From assembly GCA_036556425.1 (NCBI GenBank), contig DATBJJ010000002.1, forward strand, positions 3,718-67,717: 64,000 bases of DNA, in the 5' to 3' direction. Position numbers and translations under genes: made by a program. Under the pieces are notes generated by a model. That model was not told where the DNA came from, searched no databases, and saw nothing but the letters and a program-made list of their open reading frames with translations. This document shows, one piece after another, positions 8,730 through 20,051 of this stretch. Numbering within the stretch: the stretch's first letter is position 1; every line of letters starts with the position of its first letter. This DNA comes from DATBJJ01 sp036556425 (GTDB lineage: Bacteria > Acidobacteriota > Vicinamibacteria > Vicinamibacterales > 2-12-FULL-66-21).

Positions 8730-10205
8730 CTAAGCGAACAGACCGAGATGAGGCTTGCCGATGCCGTCCTTCGTGACGTAGATGGGCCGCTTCTCCGCGA
8801 CGTACGCCGTATCGGGCGGGATGCCGAGCGCGTGATAGATCGTCGCGTGCAGATCTTCCATCACGATCGGGTGCTCGATCGTCGTGCACGGCCGTTCCTC
8901 AGCGGTCTTGCCGTACACGAAGCCTCGCTTGATGCCGCCGCCGAACATCAGCAGCGATCCGGCGGCCGTGAAATGCCGGTGCATGCCGTAGTGCCGCACT
9001 TCCGTCATCACGTCGGGAATGTTGATCGCTTGGTCCTTCACCTCTTTGCCGAATTTGCCTTCGGTGATCGCGTCGCGCCCGAACTCGCTCGCCAGGATCA
9101 CGAGCGTGCGATTCAATAGACCGCGCTCGTCGAGATCGCGCACGAGCTGCGCGATCGGCGCGTCGATGATCTTCTTCATGGCTTCCGCGCGCTCGTGGCC
9201 GTGCTCGTGCGTGTCCCAATAGACGAACGGTATGTATTCGGACGTCACCTCGACGTAGCGCGCGCCGCCTTCGATCAGCCGCCGCGCGAGCAGACATCCT
9301 TGCCCGAAGCGGGACGTGTTGTACGCGTCGAATGTCTTCCGCGGCTCGAGCGAGACATCGAACGCCTTGGCGGACGGCGAGTTCAGCAGCCGGTCCGCTG
9401 CGTCGAGCGATCGCACGAGCGATTCGCGTTGGAAGTCGCTTCCGTGCTGCAGCACGGGCTCGCGCGCGAGCAGCTCTTGAAAGAGTTGGCGCCGCGTTCG
9501 AAACCGCGCGTCGCCGAGCTCTTTCGGCGGGCGCACTGCGGACGCCGCGTCCTGCGGATCGACGATGAGAAACGGACCGTGCTCCGAGCCCAGGAAACCG
9601 GCCGTGTGAAACGCCTTCAGCGTTCCGATCTCGCCGGCGCCTTCGACCGTCTGCCCGATCGCGACGAACGCCGGCATGTCGGGATTCCGTGGACCCAGCG
9701 TGCGCGAGATGACGGAGCCGAGGTGAGGCATGGCCATCGGCTGCGGAGGAATGTAGCCGGTGTGCCAGTGATATTGATGACGCGAGTGGAGGATGAAGCC
9801 GAGATCCGCCGCCATGAAGGAGCGGATGACGGCGCCGCGATCCATGACGCTGCCGACCTGCTCGAGCCCCTTCGTGAACTTGATGTGATCGACGGCCGTG
9901 TCGATCGCCGGGAACGTGCTCAACACGTTTTCGATGCGTACGCCTTTCTCGAACGGCGTGTAGCGCTTGGGATCGAACGTCTCGGTCTGCGCCATGCCGC
10001 CGGCCATCCACAGCACGATGACGGCGTCGGCGGTCGCCTTCGGGTTCGGCTGCGCGCCGTGTACGAGCACCGGCTCGCGCCCGGCGAGCGCCGCGAGCGT
10101 GCCGGCGGCCGTCGCGCCCATGAAGCCGCGCCGGCTGATCGCCGAGTAGATCGATCGCTCTTCGCGTGAGAGGGTGGTTTCGGTGGTTGCCATGGCCGTC
10201 GTCAT
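8730..10205 (-). CDS. Tat-exported DUF1501 protein
   Basis: A 491-residue DUF1501 protein, a member of the alkaline-phosphatase/sulfatase-like fold group common in planctomycetes and acidobacteria. A Tat signal is visible near residues 22-45 (SAISRRGFMGATAAGTLAAL). Typical later motifs include VLWMAGGMAQTETFDPK, GARYVEVTSEY and DTHEHGH. DUF1501 genes are characteristically paired with PSD1 genes; here the partner ends 6 bp upstream. The joint role is not established; secreted macromolecule turnover is often suggested. Starts at 10205 or 10193 are both possible. Confidence 0.92.
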   Translation of the reverse strand: MTTAMATTETTLSREERSIYSAISRRGFMGATAAGTLAALAGREPVLVHGAQPNPKATADAVIVLWMAGGMAQTETFDPKRYTPFEKGVRIENVLSTFPAIDTAVDHIKFTKGLEQVGSVMDRGAVIRSFMAADLGFILHSRHQYHWHTGYIPPQPMAMPHLGSVISRTLGPRNPDMPAFVAIGQTVEGAGEIGTLKAFHTAGFLGSEHGPFLIVDPQDAASAVRPPKELGDARFRTRRQLFQELLAREPVLQHGSDFQRESLVRSLDAADRLLNSPSAKAFDVSLEPRKTFDAYNTSRFGQGCLLARRLIEGGARYVEVTSEYIPFVYWDTHEHGHERAEAMKKIIDAPIAQLVRDLDERGLLNRTLVILASEFGRDAITEGKFGKEVKDQAINIPDVMTEVRHYGMHRHFTAAGSLLMFGGGIKRGFVYGKTAEERPCTTIEHPIVMEDLHATIYHALGIPPDTAYVAEKRPIYVTKDGIGKPHLGLFA

Positions 10206-10211
10206 CGCGAT

Positions 10212-12719
10212 CTAGTAGATCAGCTGAAATTCCGGCTTCATCAACACGGCCCAGAGAAGATCCGCCAGCCCGGTCGCCGACGGCCGGCCGGCGCGAGACG
10301 GATCGCGCAGGGCCGCTTCGGAGATTCTACGCTCCGCGGGCGTTGGCGCGCGGCCGAGCGCGTGCCAGAAGACGCGATCGATGGCTTCGCCAATCGTCGC
10401 CGCCGGGGGAGGCGCCGGCAGCGGAGCGCCTTCGGATGGCGGAATCAGTCGTTCGAGATCGGGCGCGCGATCGAAGACGAAGAAGCGCGTCGACGGATTG
10501 AGCGTGCCTCCGATGTCGCTCGCCTTGTTCTCGAGGCCCATGACGCCGCGCAGCTCGGTGAAGCCCTTGCCGGCGATGTCGTAGACGAGCACCGAGGGAT
10601 TCTTCACGCGAACGCCAGTGCCGTTCGTGCCCGGCACGCGAATCGCTCCATCCCCGGCTCGAATGCCCGAGCCGTCGATCGGCGTCAGCGACGACAGCGG
10701 CGTCGCGCCTCCAGGACCGATCAGCTCCGCTTGCGCCCACGCGGGCTCGATCGCTTCCGGCACGTTCGAACCGGTTTCCTGCACGACGAGCCAGAGCGTG
10801 CGCGATCGCGAGACGTCGACGACGAACGTGCTCGCCGCGGCGTTCCGCCCCGCGACCGCTCTGTTATAGAGGCTCGTGGGCTCGGGCGGCAGGTCGCCGA
10901 TCATGCGCCTCGCGCCGCGCGACAGCCAACGCGCGAGGATCTCTCCATTCGTCAGCTCCAAGGCCTGCAGCGTCGTCGAGGCCGCCGGACGCATCGAGAT
11001 GATCTGGTCGCGGATCGGACGTCCGAGCGCGCGGGTGAGATTGGAGGAGGCAACGCGCCACTCGCGCGCGTACATGCCGGACGTCGTCGGCTGTGACGGC
11101 GCGCCGCGTCCGGGTGCGGCCGGCGCCGCAGGCGCGGCAGGCGCGGGATTCCTGATCGGCGCGACGTTCCACTCGCCGGTGATCGCGCCGATCGCATCGG
11201 CGAACTGCTCCGCCGTCAGCCGCCGCACTTCGGGACCGCCGAACACGTAGCCGCGAGCGGGCGCCTCGCTCTTTCGCGAGACCGACGGCATCTGATACGT
11301 CCGCGACGTCGCGATCGTGCGGATCAGATGCTTGAGATCGTATTTGTGCGCGACGAAGTCGGCGGCGAGCCAGTCCAGGAGCGCAGGGCTCCACGGCTCG
11401 CCGTCCATTTCATCCGGGTTGCCGACGATGCCGTGGCCGAGCAGCCGCTGCCAGACGCGGTTCACGATCGTTCTCGGCATGCGGCCCATGCGCGGATCGG
11501 TGAAGATCTCCGCGGCGGCGGCGCGTCGATCCGCGAGCGAGCTGGAGCGCGGCGCGCGCGTCAGCTCGGGAAAGAGAAAGCCCGGTTCCGCGTACGTGTC
11601 CTGCGCGACGTCGCATCGGTACAGCCGCAGCCTCGGCTCGGGCGCGAAGTACGCCGCGAGGCCGTACGCATCTTTCAACTTCCAGCGGTTCACGAAGCTG
11701 TCGTGGCACGAGGTGCACTTCAGGTTGATGCCGAGAAACACCTGCGCCGTGTTCTGCGACGCCTGCATCCACGGCGTGACCGCCGCGCTCGTCTCGCCGC
11801 GCCAGTTCACGCCGACGAGAAAGCCTTCGGGATCGGAGGGCAGCGTTGGATTGAGCAGCGTGGCGACGAAGCGGTCGTACGGGAGATTCGATCGAAGCGC
11901 TCGATGCAGCCAATCGGTGATGCTCTTGCGTCCCGCCGTTTCGGAAAAGTACGTGACGCCATCCTCGTTCCGAAGGAGATCGTTCCAGAACGAAATCCAG
12001 TGATCGGCGTACTTGTCGGCGTCGGCGAGCAGCCGATCGACGAGCGCGTCGCGTTTGTTCGGCGACGCATCGGCCGCGAACGCGCGGAGCTCACCGGGCG
12101 TGGGCAGGAGTCCCCAGACATCGAGATACACGCGGCGTGCGAACAGCGCGTCGGGGATGCCCGCCGGCATCGCTTGCCGCGTCGACAGATAGGCCGAGAC
12201 GAACCGATCGATCGGGGCGTTCCAACGCGTCCACGCCGCGGTGGGCAGGGCCGGACGATCGAGCGCGAGCGGCGCTTCCCACGGCGCGGGCGCCGGCGGA
12301 GCGGCGGGCGCCGCACGCGCGCCTTCGTCGATCCACGCGCGAATGATCGCGATCTCGTTCGAGTCGAGCGGGAGCTCGTCCTTCGGCATGCGAGGCTCGA
12401 CGCTGCCGGTGACGCGATGGATCAGCAAGCTGTTGCCGCTGTTTCCCGGCCGCACGACCGGGCCGTCCTTGCCGCCCTCCAGCACGTCCGCGTACGCGGC
12501 GAGCGAGAGTCCGCCCTTCCGCTTGTCCTGCGAATGGCATTCGAGACAGCGCTCCGCCAGGATCGGCTGCACCTGACGCTGAAAGTCGATGCGTCCCGCG
12601 CGCGCCGCAGGCACGCGGGTGGTCTGCTGCGGCGGGCTCTGCGCGAAGACGATCGACGCCGCCAGCCCGCAGACGCCGAGCGTCACGAGCGATCGAGAGC
12701 GGATGTTCGGAAGACTCAT
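10212..12719 (-). CDS. PSD1 / DUF1549-DUF1553 protein with N-terminal cytochrome c domain
   Basis: An 835-residue exported protein. After the signal peptide (residues 1-26) comes a cytochrome c-like PSCyt1 domain with one haem motif, CLECH (near residue 58), followed by KRKGGLSLAAYADVLEGG. The DUF1549 domain (about 170-370) contains a second CxxCH, CTSCH, near residue 338; DUF1553 (about 400-800) contains RTIVNRVWQRLLGHGIV and LDWLAADFV. It is the standard partner of DUF1501 proteins. The start codon overlaps the stop of the upstream ABC ATPase as ATGA (12716-12719), so translation of the two is probably coupled. Confidence 0.92.
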   Translation of the reverse strand: MSLPNIRSRSLVTLGVCGLAASIVFAQSPPQQTTRVPAARAGRIDFQRQVQPILAERCLECHSQDKRKGGLSLAAYADVLEGGKDGPVVRPGNSGNSLLIHRVTGSVEPRMPKDELPLDSNEIAIIRAWIDEGARAAPAAPPAPAPWEAPLALDRPALPTAAWTRWNAPIDRFVSAYLSTRQAMPAGIPDALFARRVYLDVWGLLPTPGELRAFAADASPNKRDALVDRLLADADKYADHWISFWNDLLRNEDGVTYFSETAGRKSITDWLHRALRSNLPYDRFVATLLNPTLPSDPEGFLVGVNWRGETSAAVTPWMQASQNTAQVFLGINLKCTSCHDSFVNRWKLKDAYGLAAYFAPEPRLRLYRCDVAQDTYAEPGFLFPELTRAPRSSSLADRRAAAAEIFTDPRMGRMPRTIVNRVWQRLLGHGIVGNPDEMDGEPWSPALLDWLAADFVAHKYDLKHLIRTIATSRTYQMPSVSRKSEAPARGYVFGGPEVRRLTAEQFADAIGAITGEWNVAPIRNPAPAAPAAPAAPGRGAPSQPTTSGMYAREWRVASSNLTRALGRPIRDQIISMRPAASTTLQALELTNGEILARWLSRGARRMIGDLPPEPTSLYNRAVAGRNAAASTFVVDVSRSRTLWLVVQETGSNVPEAIEPAWAQAELIGPGGATPLSSLTPIDGSGIRAGDGAIRVPGTNGTGVRVKNPSVLVYDIAGKGFTELRGVMGLENKASDIGGTLNPSTRFFVFDRAPDLERLIPPSEGAPLPAPPPAATIGEAIDRVFWHALGRAPTPAERRISEAALRDPSRAGRPSATGLADLLWAVLMKPEFQLIY

Positions 12720-13543
12720 GGGCTGACGCGAGGGGTGTCGGGTCTCGCGTAATGATAGCCGTCCGACTCCGCGACGGCGACGGGCATTCCAAACAGCTCA
12801 GTCAGGCGCGCGGAGGTGAGCGCGACACGTTTGACACCGTCCGCCACGATACGTCCCGAGTGGAGGAGCACCACGCGATCGATCTCCGGAATGATCTCCT
12901 CGATGTGATGCGTGATCAGGATGACGGTCGTGCCCTGGCGCGCGATCTCGCGGATCCGTTCCATGAACCCGTGCCGGGCGGCGAGGTCGAGGCCCGTCGT
13001 CGGCTCGTCGAGGACGAGCGCGCGCGGCGAGGTCACGAGCACGCGCGCCAGCATCACGCGGCGCGCTTCGCCGCTCGACATCCGATCGAGCCATCGCGTG
13101 GCCAGATGCGGCGCGCCGACGATCTCGAGCGCGCGCGCGGCTCTCGCGCGCATGTCGTCGGTGATGCGCCCGTACCGAAGGATGCCGTGCGACGCGAGAA
13201 ACGCCGAGAGCACCGCCGCGTCGCCGCGAATCCGCCCTTCGCTGTTGCCCGCGACGAAATGCAGATGGAGATCCGCCGACACGATGCCAAGCTGCGCGCG
13301 CAGCTCGGCCACGTTCCAGTCCGCTTCGCCGAAGACGCACACCGGCGGCGTGCCGTCGATGCGGGCGAGCGGGCGTTCGTCGTGCGTCAGGAGATTGAGG
13401 AGGAGCGATTTGCCCGCGCCGTTCGGCCCGAGAATCGCGGTGTGTTCCCCATCGTGAATCGTCAGCGAGAGCCCGTCGAGCACGCACCGATCGTCCTTGA
13501 CGAGGGTCGCGTCCGAGAGCTCCAAGATTGGCCGTCGGTTCAC
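12716..13543 (-). CDS. ABC transporter ATP-binding protein
   Basis: A 275-residue single-domain ATPase. Walker A is GPNGAGKS (near residue 40), the signature is the variant MSSGE, Walker B is ALVLDEPTTGLD, and the switch histidine is in LITHH. The domain arrangement resembles ModF/iron-type or free-standing ATPases. No permease or binding protein is encoded nearby; the next gene, read in an ATGA overlap, encodes the PSD1 protein. It is the first gene of the five-gene operon. The family suggests energy coupling, but substrate and partner are unknown. Confidence 0.85.
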   Translation of the reverse strand: MNRRPILELSDATLVKDDRCVLDGLSLTIHDGEHTAILGPNGAGKSLLLNLLTHDERPLARIDGTPPVCVFGEADWNVAELRAQLGIVSADLHLHFVAGNSEGRIRGDAAVLSAFLASHGILRYGRITDDMRARAARALEIVGAPHLATRWLDRMSSGEARRVMLARVLVTSPRALVLDEPTTGLDLAARHGFMERIREIARQGTTVILITHHIEEIIPEIDRVVLLHSGRIVADGVKRVALTSARLTELFGMPVAVAESDGYHYARPDTPRVSP

Positions 13544-13582
13544 CGACGGTGATCATGCCATGAGTTGGGAAGGGCGCGTAAT

Positions 13583-13866
13583 AGTCGGGAGTCGGCAGTC
13601 GGAAGTCGGGAGTCGCGGTCGGCAGTCACAGTCGGCAGTCAGTCGGGAGTCAGTCGGAAGTCAGTCGGCAGTCTGAGTCGATAGGCACAGTCAACAGACG
13701 TGCGTCCGCTGCAAAGATTGTCGATCGCCGGCTGCGACTGTCGACTCTCGACTGTCGACTCTCGACTGTCGACTCTGGACTGTCGACTGTCGACTGTCGA
13801 CTCTCGACTGTCGACTGTGACTGTCGACTGCGACTCCCGACTTCCGACTGACGACTCCCGACTGAC
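13583..13866. repeat. Foldback heptamer array C (AGTCG family)
   Basis: The left arm (13583-13680) is made of 7-bp units such as AGTCGGC, AGTCGGA and AGTCGGG, with a few shortened joints. A non-repetitive centre (about 13681-13733) follows, then a right arm (13734-13866) of the complementary kind (TCGACTG, TCGACTC, CCGACTG). The arms are inverted to one another. The array begins 39 bp upstream of the ABC ATPase start and ends 12 bp beyond the stop of the response regulator gene. Apart from it, 13544-13878 shows nothing I can assign. Frames encoding runs of VDSRQST here are repeat artefacts. Confidence 0.92.
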
Positions 13867-13878
13867 ACATTTCTCCAA

Positions 13879-14462
13879 CTAGCCGCCCCAATCGGATGAA
13901 GCGAGCGCAGTCTCGAGACACTTCGGGCAGATGCCGTGGCTGAATTTCACGTCCGCGTGCTCGGTCACGTACTCCTCGACGCGGTGCCAATAGTCCGAGT
14001 CGTCGCGAATGGCCTTACAGTAGCTGCAGATCGGCAGCAGCCCGTTCAGGCGGCGCACGTTCGCCAGCGCGGATTCGAGCTCGGTGACCTTTCCCGCCAG
14101 ACGCTGTTGAAGATCGATGATGCGCGTGCCCGCGTTCACGCGCGCGCGCAGCTCCTGCGGATCGAACGGCTTCACGAGATAGTCGTCCGCGCCGGCGTCG
14201 AGCCCGGCGACGATGTCGGCGCGCTCGGTCTTCGACGTGAGCAGGATCAGATAGTTCGTGCCGCCGGCCTCTCGCAGGCGCCGGCAGACGTCGGGGCCGT
14301 CGAGGCCCGGCATCATCCAGTCGAGCAGTGCGAGCTGCGGCGGCTGCTCCGACACGAGCTCGGCGAGCGCCGCGGGCCCGTCTTTCACCAGCACCGTCTC
14401 GTGCCCCCACGAGCGGTTCAACTGCTCGAGGATGCGCGCGGTCACGACGTCGTCTTCAGCGA

Positions 14463-14475
<13 letters not shown>
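13879..14475 (-). CDS. Response regulator with C-terminal cysteine-rich segment
   Basis: A 198-residue protein. A receiver domain (1-120) carries the acidic pair EDD at the N terminus, the phospho-acceptor aspartate in LLDWMMPGLDG, and the conserved lysine in DDYLVKPFD. A coiled-coil linker (about 125-150, QQRLAGKVTELESALANVRRL) leads to LPICSYCKAIRDD and, further on, SHGICPKCLE, a CxxC...CxxC pair that could bind zinc. This tail is known as an uncharacterised module at the end of PAS or receiver proteins. It overlaps the 3' end of the upstream hybrid kinase by 13 bp and is most likely its output partner. Confidence 0.9.
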
Positions 14476-17200
<2,725 letters not shown>

Positions 17201-17204
<4 letters not shown>

Positions 17205-17785
17205 CGATCTCCTGCGGCGGCCCGGACGGGGTGCACCGTCCGCGCGAGCGCCAGCAGCTTCGAGCTCACCTTGAGCTTCGACCGCTCCGCTGCGTCGAGG
17301 TTGATGTCGAATCGCACGTGGTTGCCTTCCTGCGTGAGCGCGATCACGCCTCCTTGGTGGCAGAACTTGTCGACGTCGGAGACGGTCAGCACGCTGGTGC
17401 CGTCGAGCCGCTTCAACAGGTCCGGGATGCGCGATTTCTCCGACGCGCCGACGAAGAACAGATCCAGGCTGGCGAGGTCGTCGTTGGCCGTGACGCGGCG
17501 CGACGCGAGCGAGCGGCCGTTGACCGATTTGCCCCGGACGATCTCGCGCAGCGAGTCGCTGACGTTGTCGTTGCCGAGCACGCCGATCTGGAGCGGCCCG
17601 GCATCGCCGTCCGGCCACTCGACGAACTTCGCGAAGTTGAAGAGAAACGCCGCCTTCACCTCGTCGATCGTCGCGGTCTGGCTGCGCGCCCCGGTCGAGA
17701 GCGCCGCGACACACAGCACCGTTAGCGCGGCGGCGAGCCGCGCGCGATACGTCACGAGTGTCGACGCCGAACCAGAGTTCCCCAT
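17201..17785 (-). CDS. YfiR-family (DUF4154) periplasmic protein
   Basis: A 194-residue exported protein with a signal peptide (about residues 12-36). The DUF4154/YfiR domain begins with the typical AAFLFNFAKFVEWP and continues with LQIGVLGND, FFVGASE and VLTVSD. YfiR of Pseudomonas is a periplasmic inhibitor of a membrane diguanylate cyclase; here the downstream neighbour is instead a hybrid kinase whose sensor region faces the periplasm, so it may present a signal to that kinase (inference). A GTG at 17752 would give a more standard signal peptide than the ATG at 17785. Confidence 0.88.
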
Positions 17786-17884
17786 CCGTGCGCTCAGAGC
17801 TCCACGACTAGCGCCGCGCCAGAATCGTCACAGCCTTTTCAGTTCTGTGATTGCGCGCTTCTGCACGGCGGCGCAGCGAGCGCA

Positions 17885-19876
17885 TCAGAACCGCCATTCG
17901 AGCCTCGCGCGCAGCGTCCGTCCCTGCTGCGCGATGACGTCGCCGGGATGCTCCTCCGCGCCGGGATCGACGAGCGAGCGGTTGAACAGGTTGCCGATCG
18001 TGAGCGAGATCCGCGCGCGTGAGAGCTCTCGCGACGTGAGCGTGAGGTTCCCGAGAAACGCTCCCTCCGCCACGTTGCCGGCCAGCGTCAAGCGATCGCC
18101 CGTGTAGAGTCCCTCGGCGCCGAAGAACACCCATCGCGGGAGGAGCGGGCCCGTCACGCGCGCGTGCGTCAGGTGCCTCGGAGAGTTGCTCAGCGGTGCG
18201 TTGCCGGGATGGCTGTGGACTCTCTGATGCGTGTAGCTCGCGAGCATGTGCAGGCCGTTCCACGAGCCCTCGGCCTCGAGCTCGACGCCGGACGCGTGCG
18301 CTTCGTCCAGGTTGCCGAACGCGAACTGATCCGCCGGATCGACTGGCGATCCTTGCGAGATCAAGTCGCGCGCGCGGTACGTGAATCCGGACATCGAGAG
18401 GCGGACGCGATGTTCGAGGTACTGCTCCCACACGACCTCGGTCGTGCGTATGCGCTCGGGCACCAGCGGCACCGGGTTCTCGTAGTAGTGGAGCTCGTAC
18501 GGATTCGGCGCCCGGAACGCGCTGCCGTGCAGGACCTTCACCGCCGCGTTCGCGATGGGCTTCACGATGACCGCCGCACGAAGGTTCGTCGATCCGTTCC
18601 ACGCCGAATGCTCATCGTGCCGGACGCCGGCGTTCAGCGTGAGGCGCGGCGAGATCGTGAATTCGTCCTGCGCGTAGACGGCGACCGCGCGCGAGGTATC
18701 GTTCCGATCGAGCGTGCGCGGCTCGGCCTCGTATCCGGACCACTGAGCCTGCCGCAAGTGCTCTCGATACTCGATGCCTCCGGTCAGGAAGTGCTGCTTC
18801 GCCACGCGCCGCGTGAGCATCACCTCGCTGCTCAGCCAATCAGCTCCTGCGTAATCTGCGTAAGCCGCCCGCCGGGCCGGCTCGTCACCCTCGAAGAGGT
18901 CGTACATGTACGTCCCGTTGTACGTGTAGCGATCGTACGACCCGCGCCACAGGAGACCGTTTCCGCGCCACGTGCCGTCGTAGGAGACCTCGATGAAGCC
19001 GCGGTTGTCCTCCGTCGCCGACCGACGATCGTCGAGGACGATGCCGAACGCGCCGGTCGGGATTCCTTTGTTCCGCGTGGAGTAGAGTGCCCGCACCGAC
19101 CAATTCTTTCGCGATGCCGATGCGAAGAACGATCGAGCCAGCTCGTCATCCATGTTCTCCGCGATGCCGACGCCTGGCACGGTGTAGCTCGAGATCCCGT
19201 CGCTCGCGAACGCCGTGCCCGCGAGCACGAATTCCGCGCCCGAGGCCATCGTATGCCCGAAGGTCGCGCTGCCCGCCCGCGTGCCGAGCGAGCCGCCTTC
19301 GACCGATCCGCGCAGCGCGCGCAGCGACGACGCGCGCTTCGTGACGACGTTCACGACCGCGAAGAACGCGCTCGTGCCGTAGATCGACGAGCTCGGGCCT
19401 CTGACGATCTCGACGCGCTCGATCAGATCGACCGACATCGGAAAGTCCATGCCGATGTAAGCGGAGTCGTAGATCGTCTCGTTGAGCCGGTGGCCGTCGA
19501 GCAGCACGAGGATGCGGCTGTTGTAGTCGCCGGGCCTGTTGAACCCGCGGACGCCGAGATAGCTGTAGTTGCGATCGTTCGTGACGTAGAACCCGCGGAC
19601 GCCGCGCAGCACGTCCGCGAGGGTCCGGTACCCGAACCGCTGGATCTCTTCATGCGTCACGATGCTGACGGAGGCTGGCGCGTCGACGACTTTCTGCTGA
19701 TAGCGGGACGCGCCGAACACGGTGCCGACCTCGATGTTCAAGAGCTGCTCGATGCTCGCCTCGGACACCGACGGTTGATCCGCCACGCCCGGGGCCTGAG
19801 CGAGCGCGGCTATCGGATTCGTGAAGACGAGGCCAAGCGCCACGGCGCCGATGAAGGATGGCTTTGCTCTGGTCAT
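17885..19876 (-). CDS. TonB-dependent outer-membrane receptor
   Basis: A 663-residue receptor with a signal peptide (1-27). A plug domain (about 55-165) contains APASVSIVTHEEIQRFGYRT, LADVLRGVRGFYV and IVRGPSSSIYGTSAFFAVVN; the rest is a beta-barrel ending in the terminal aromatic strand RARLEWRF. At this length it is of the small, cobalamin/colicin-receptor-like type; the ligand is not evident. It is 99 bp upstream of the yfiR-like gene on the same strand, a pairing that suggests an uptake or sensing unit with the hybrid kinase. The ATG at 19876 begins a good signal peptide; an earlier frame to 19954 has none. Confidence 0.92.
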   Translation of the reverse strand: MTRAKPSFIGAVALGLVFTNPIAALAQAPGVADQPSVSEASIEQLLNIEVGTVFGASRYQQKVVDAPASVSIVTHEEIQRFGYRTLADVLRGVRGFYVTNDRNYSYLGVRGFNRPGDYNSRILVLLDGHRLNETIYDSAYIGMDFPMSVDLIERVEIVRGPSSSIYGTSAFFAVVNVVTKRASSLRALRGSVEGGSLGTRAGSATFGHTMASGAEFVLAGTAFASDGISSYTVPGVGIAENMDDELARSFFASASRKNWSVRALYSTRNKGIPTGAFGIVLDDRRSATEDNRGFIEVSYDGTWRGNGLLWRGSYDRYTYNGTYMYDLFEGDEPARRAAYADYAGADWLSSEVMLTRRVAKQHFLTGGIEYREHLRQAQWSGYEAEPRTLDRNDTSRAVAVYAQDEFTISPRLTLNAGVRHDEHSAWNGSTNLRAAVIVKPIANAAVKVLHGSAFRAPNPYELHYYENPVPLVPERIRTTEVVWEQYLEHRVRLSMSGFTYRARDLISQGSPVDPADQFAFGNLDEAHASGVELEAEGSWNGLHMLASYTHQRVHSHPGNAPLSNSPRHLTHARVTGPLLPRWVFFGAEGLYTGDRLTLAGNVAEGAFLGNLTLTSRELSRARISLTIGNLFNRSLVDPGAEEHPGDVIAQQGRTLRARLEWRF

Positions 19877-19895
19877 ATCGTGCGCAGATCTCTGG

Positions 19896-19927
19896 CTGGG
19901 GATGCCCGACCCGGGTGCAATCCCCAG
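19896..19927 (-). promoter_or_regulatory. Hairpin in the 5' leader of the TonB receptor gene
   Basis: An 8-bp perfect inverted repeat, CTGGGGAT and ATCCCCAG, with a 16-nt GC-rich loop lies 20-51 nt upstream of the receptor start. It is in a 175-bp gap (19877-20051) that must hold the operon promoter. It could be part of a leader control element, but I recognise no known riboswitch class in it. Confidence 0.35.
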
Positions 19928-20051
19928 ACCGCCCGGGCGCGCGGGCTCGTGCACGAAATTGCTTGGAAATCCGCGTCATGTGCGTTGGCGCGGGCCCGAA
20001 GCGCACACTCGATCGGGCCTCGGCGCACATACCGCCCGTAGGGGTGTCAGG

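Noticed and set aside
13583..13866. CRISPR array
   Set aside because: Units are 7 bp with no long unique spacers of constant size, arms are inverted to each other, and no cas gene is present.
13639..13990. Proteins made of VDSRQST/ESTVDSRQ repeats
   Set aside because: They arise from reading the heptamer array in any frame (7 x 3 = 21 bp gives a 7-residue repeat); no ribosome site or homology.
19877..20051. Cobalamin or c-di-GMP riboswitch upstream of the TonB receptor
   Set aside because: Only a simple hairpin is present; none of the conserved boxes of these riboswitches could be found.
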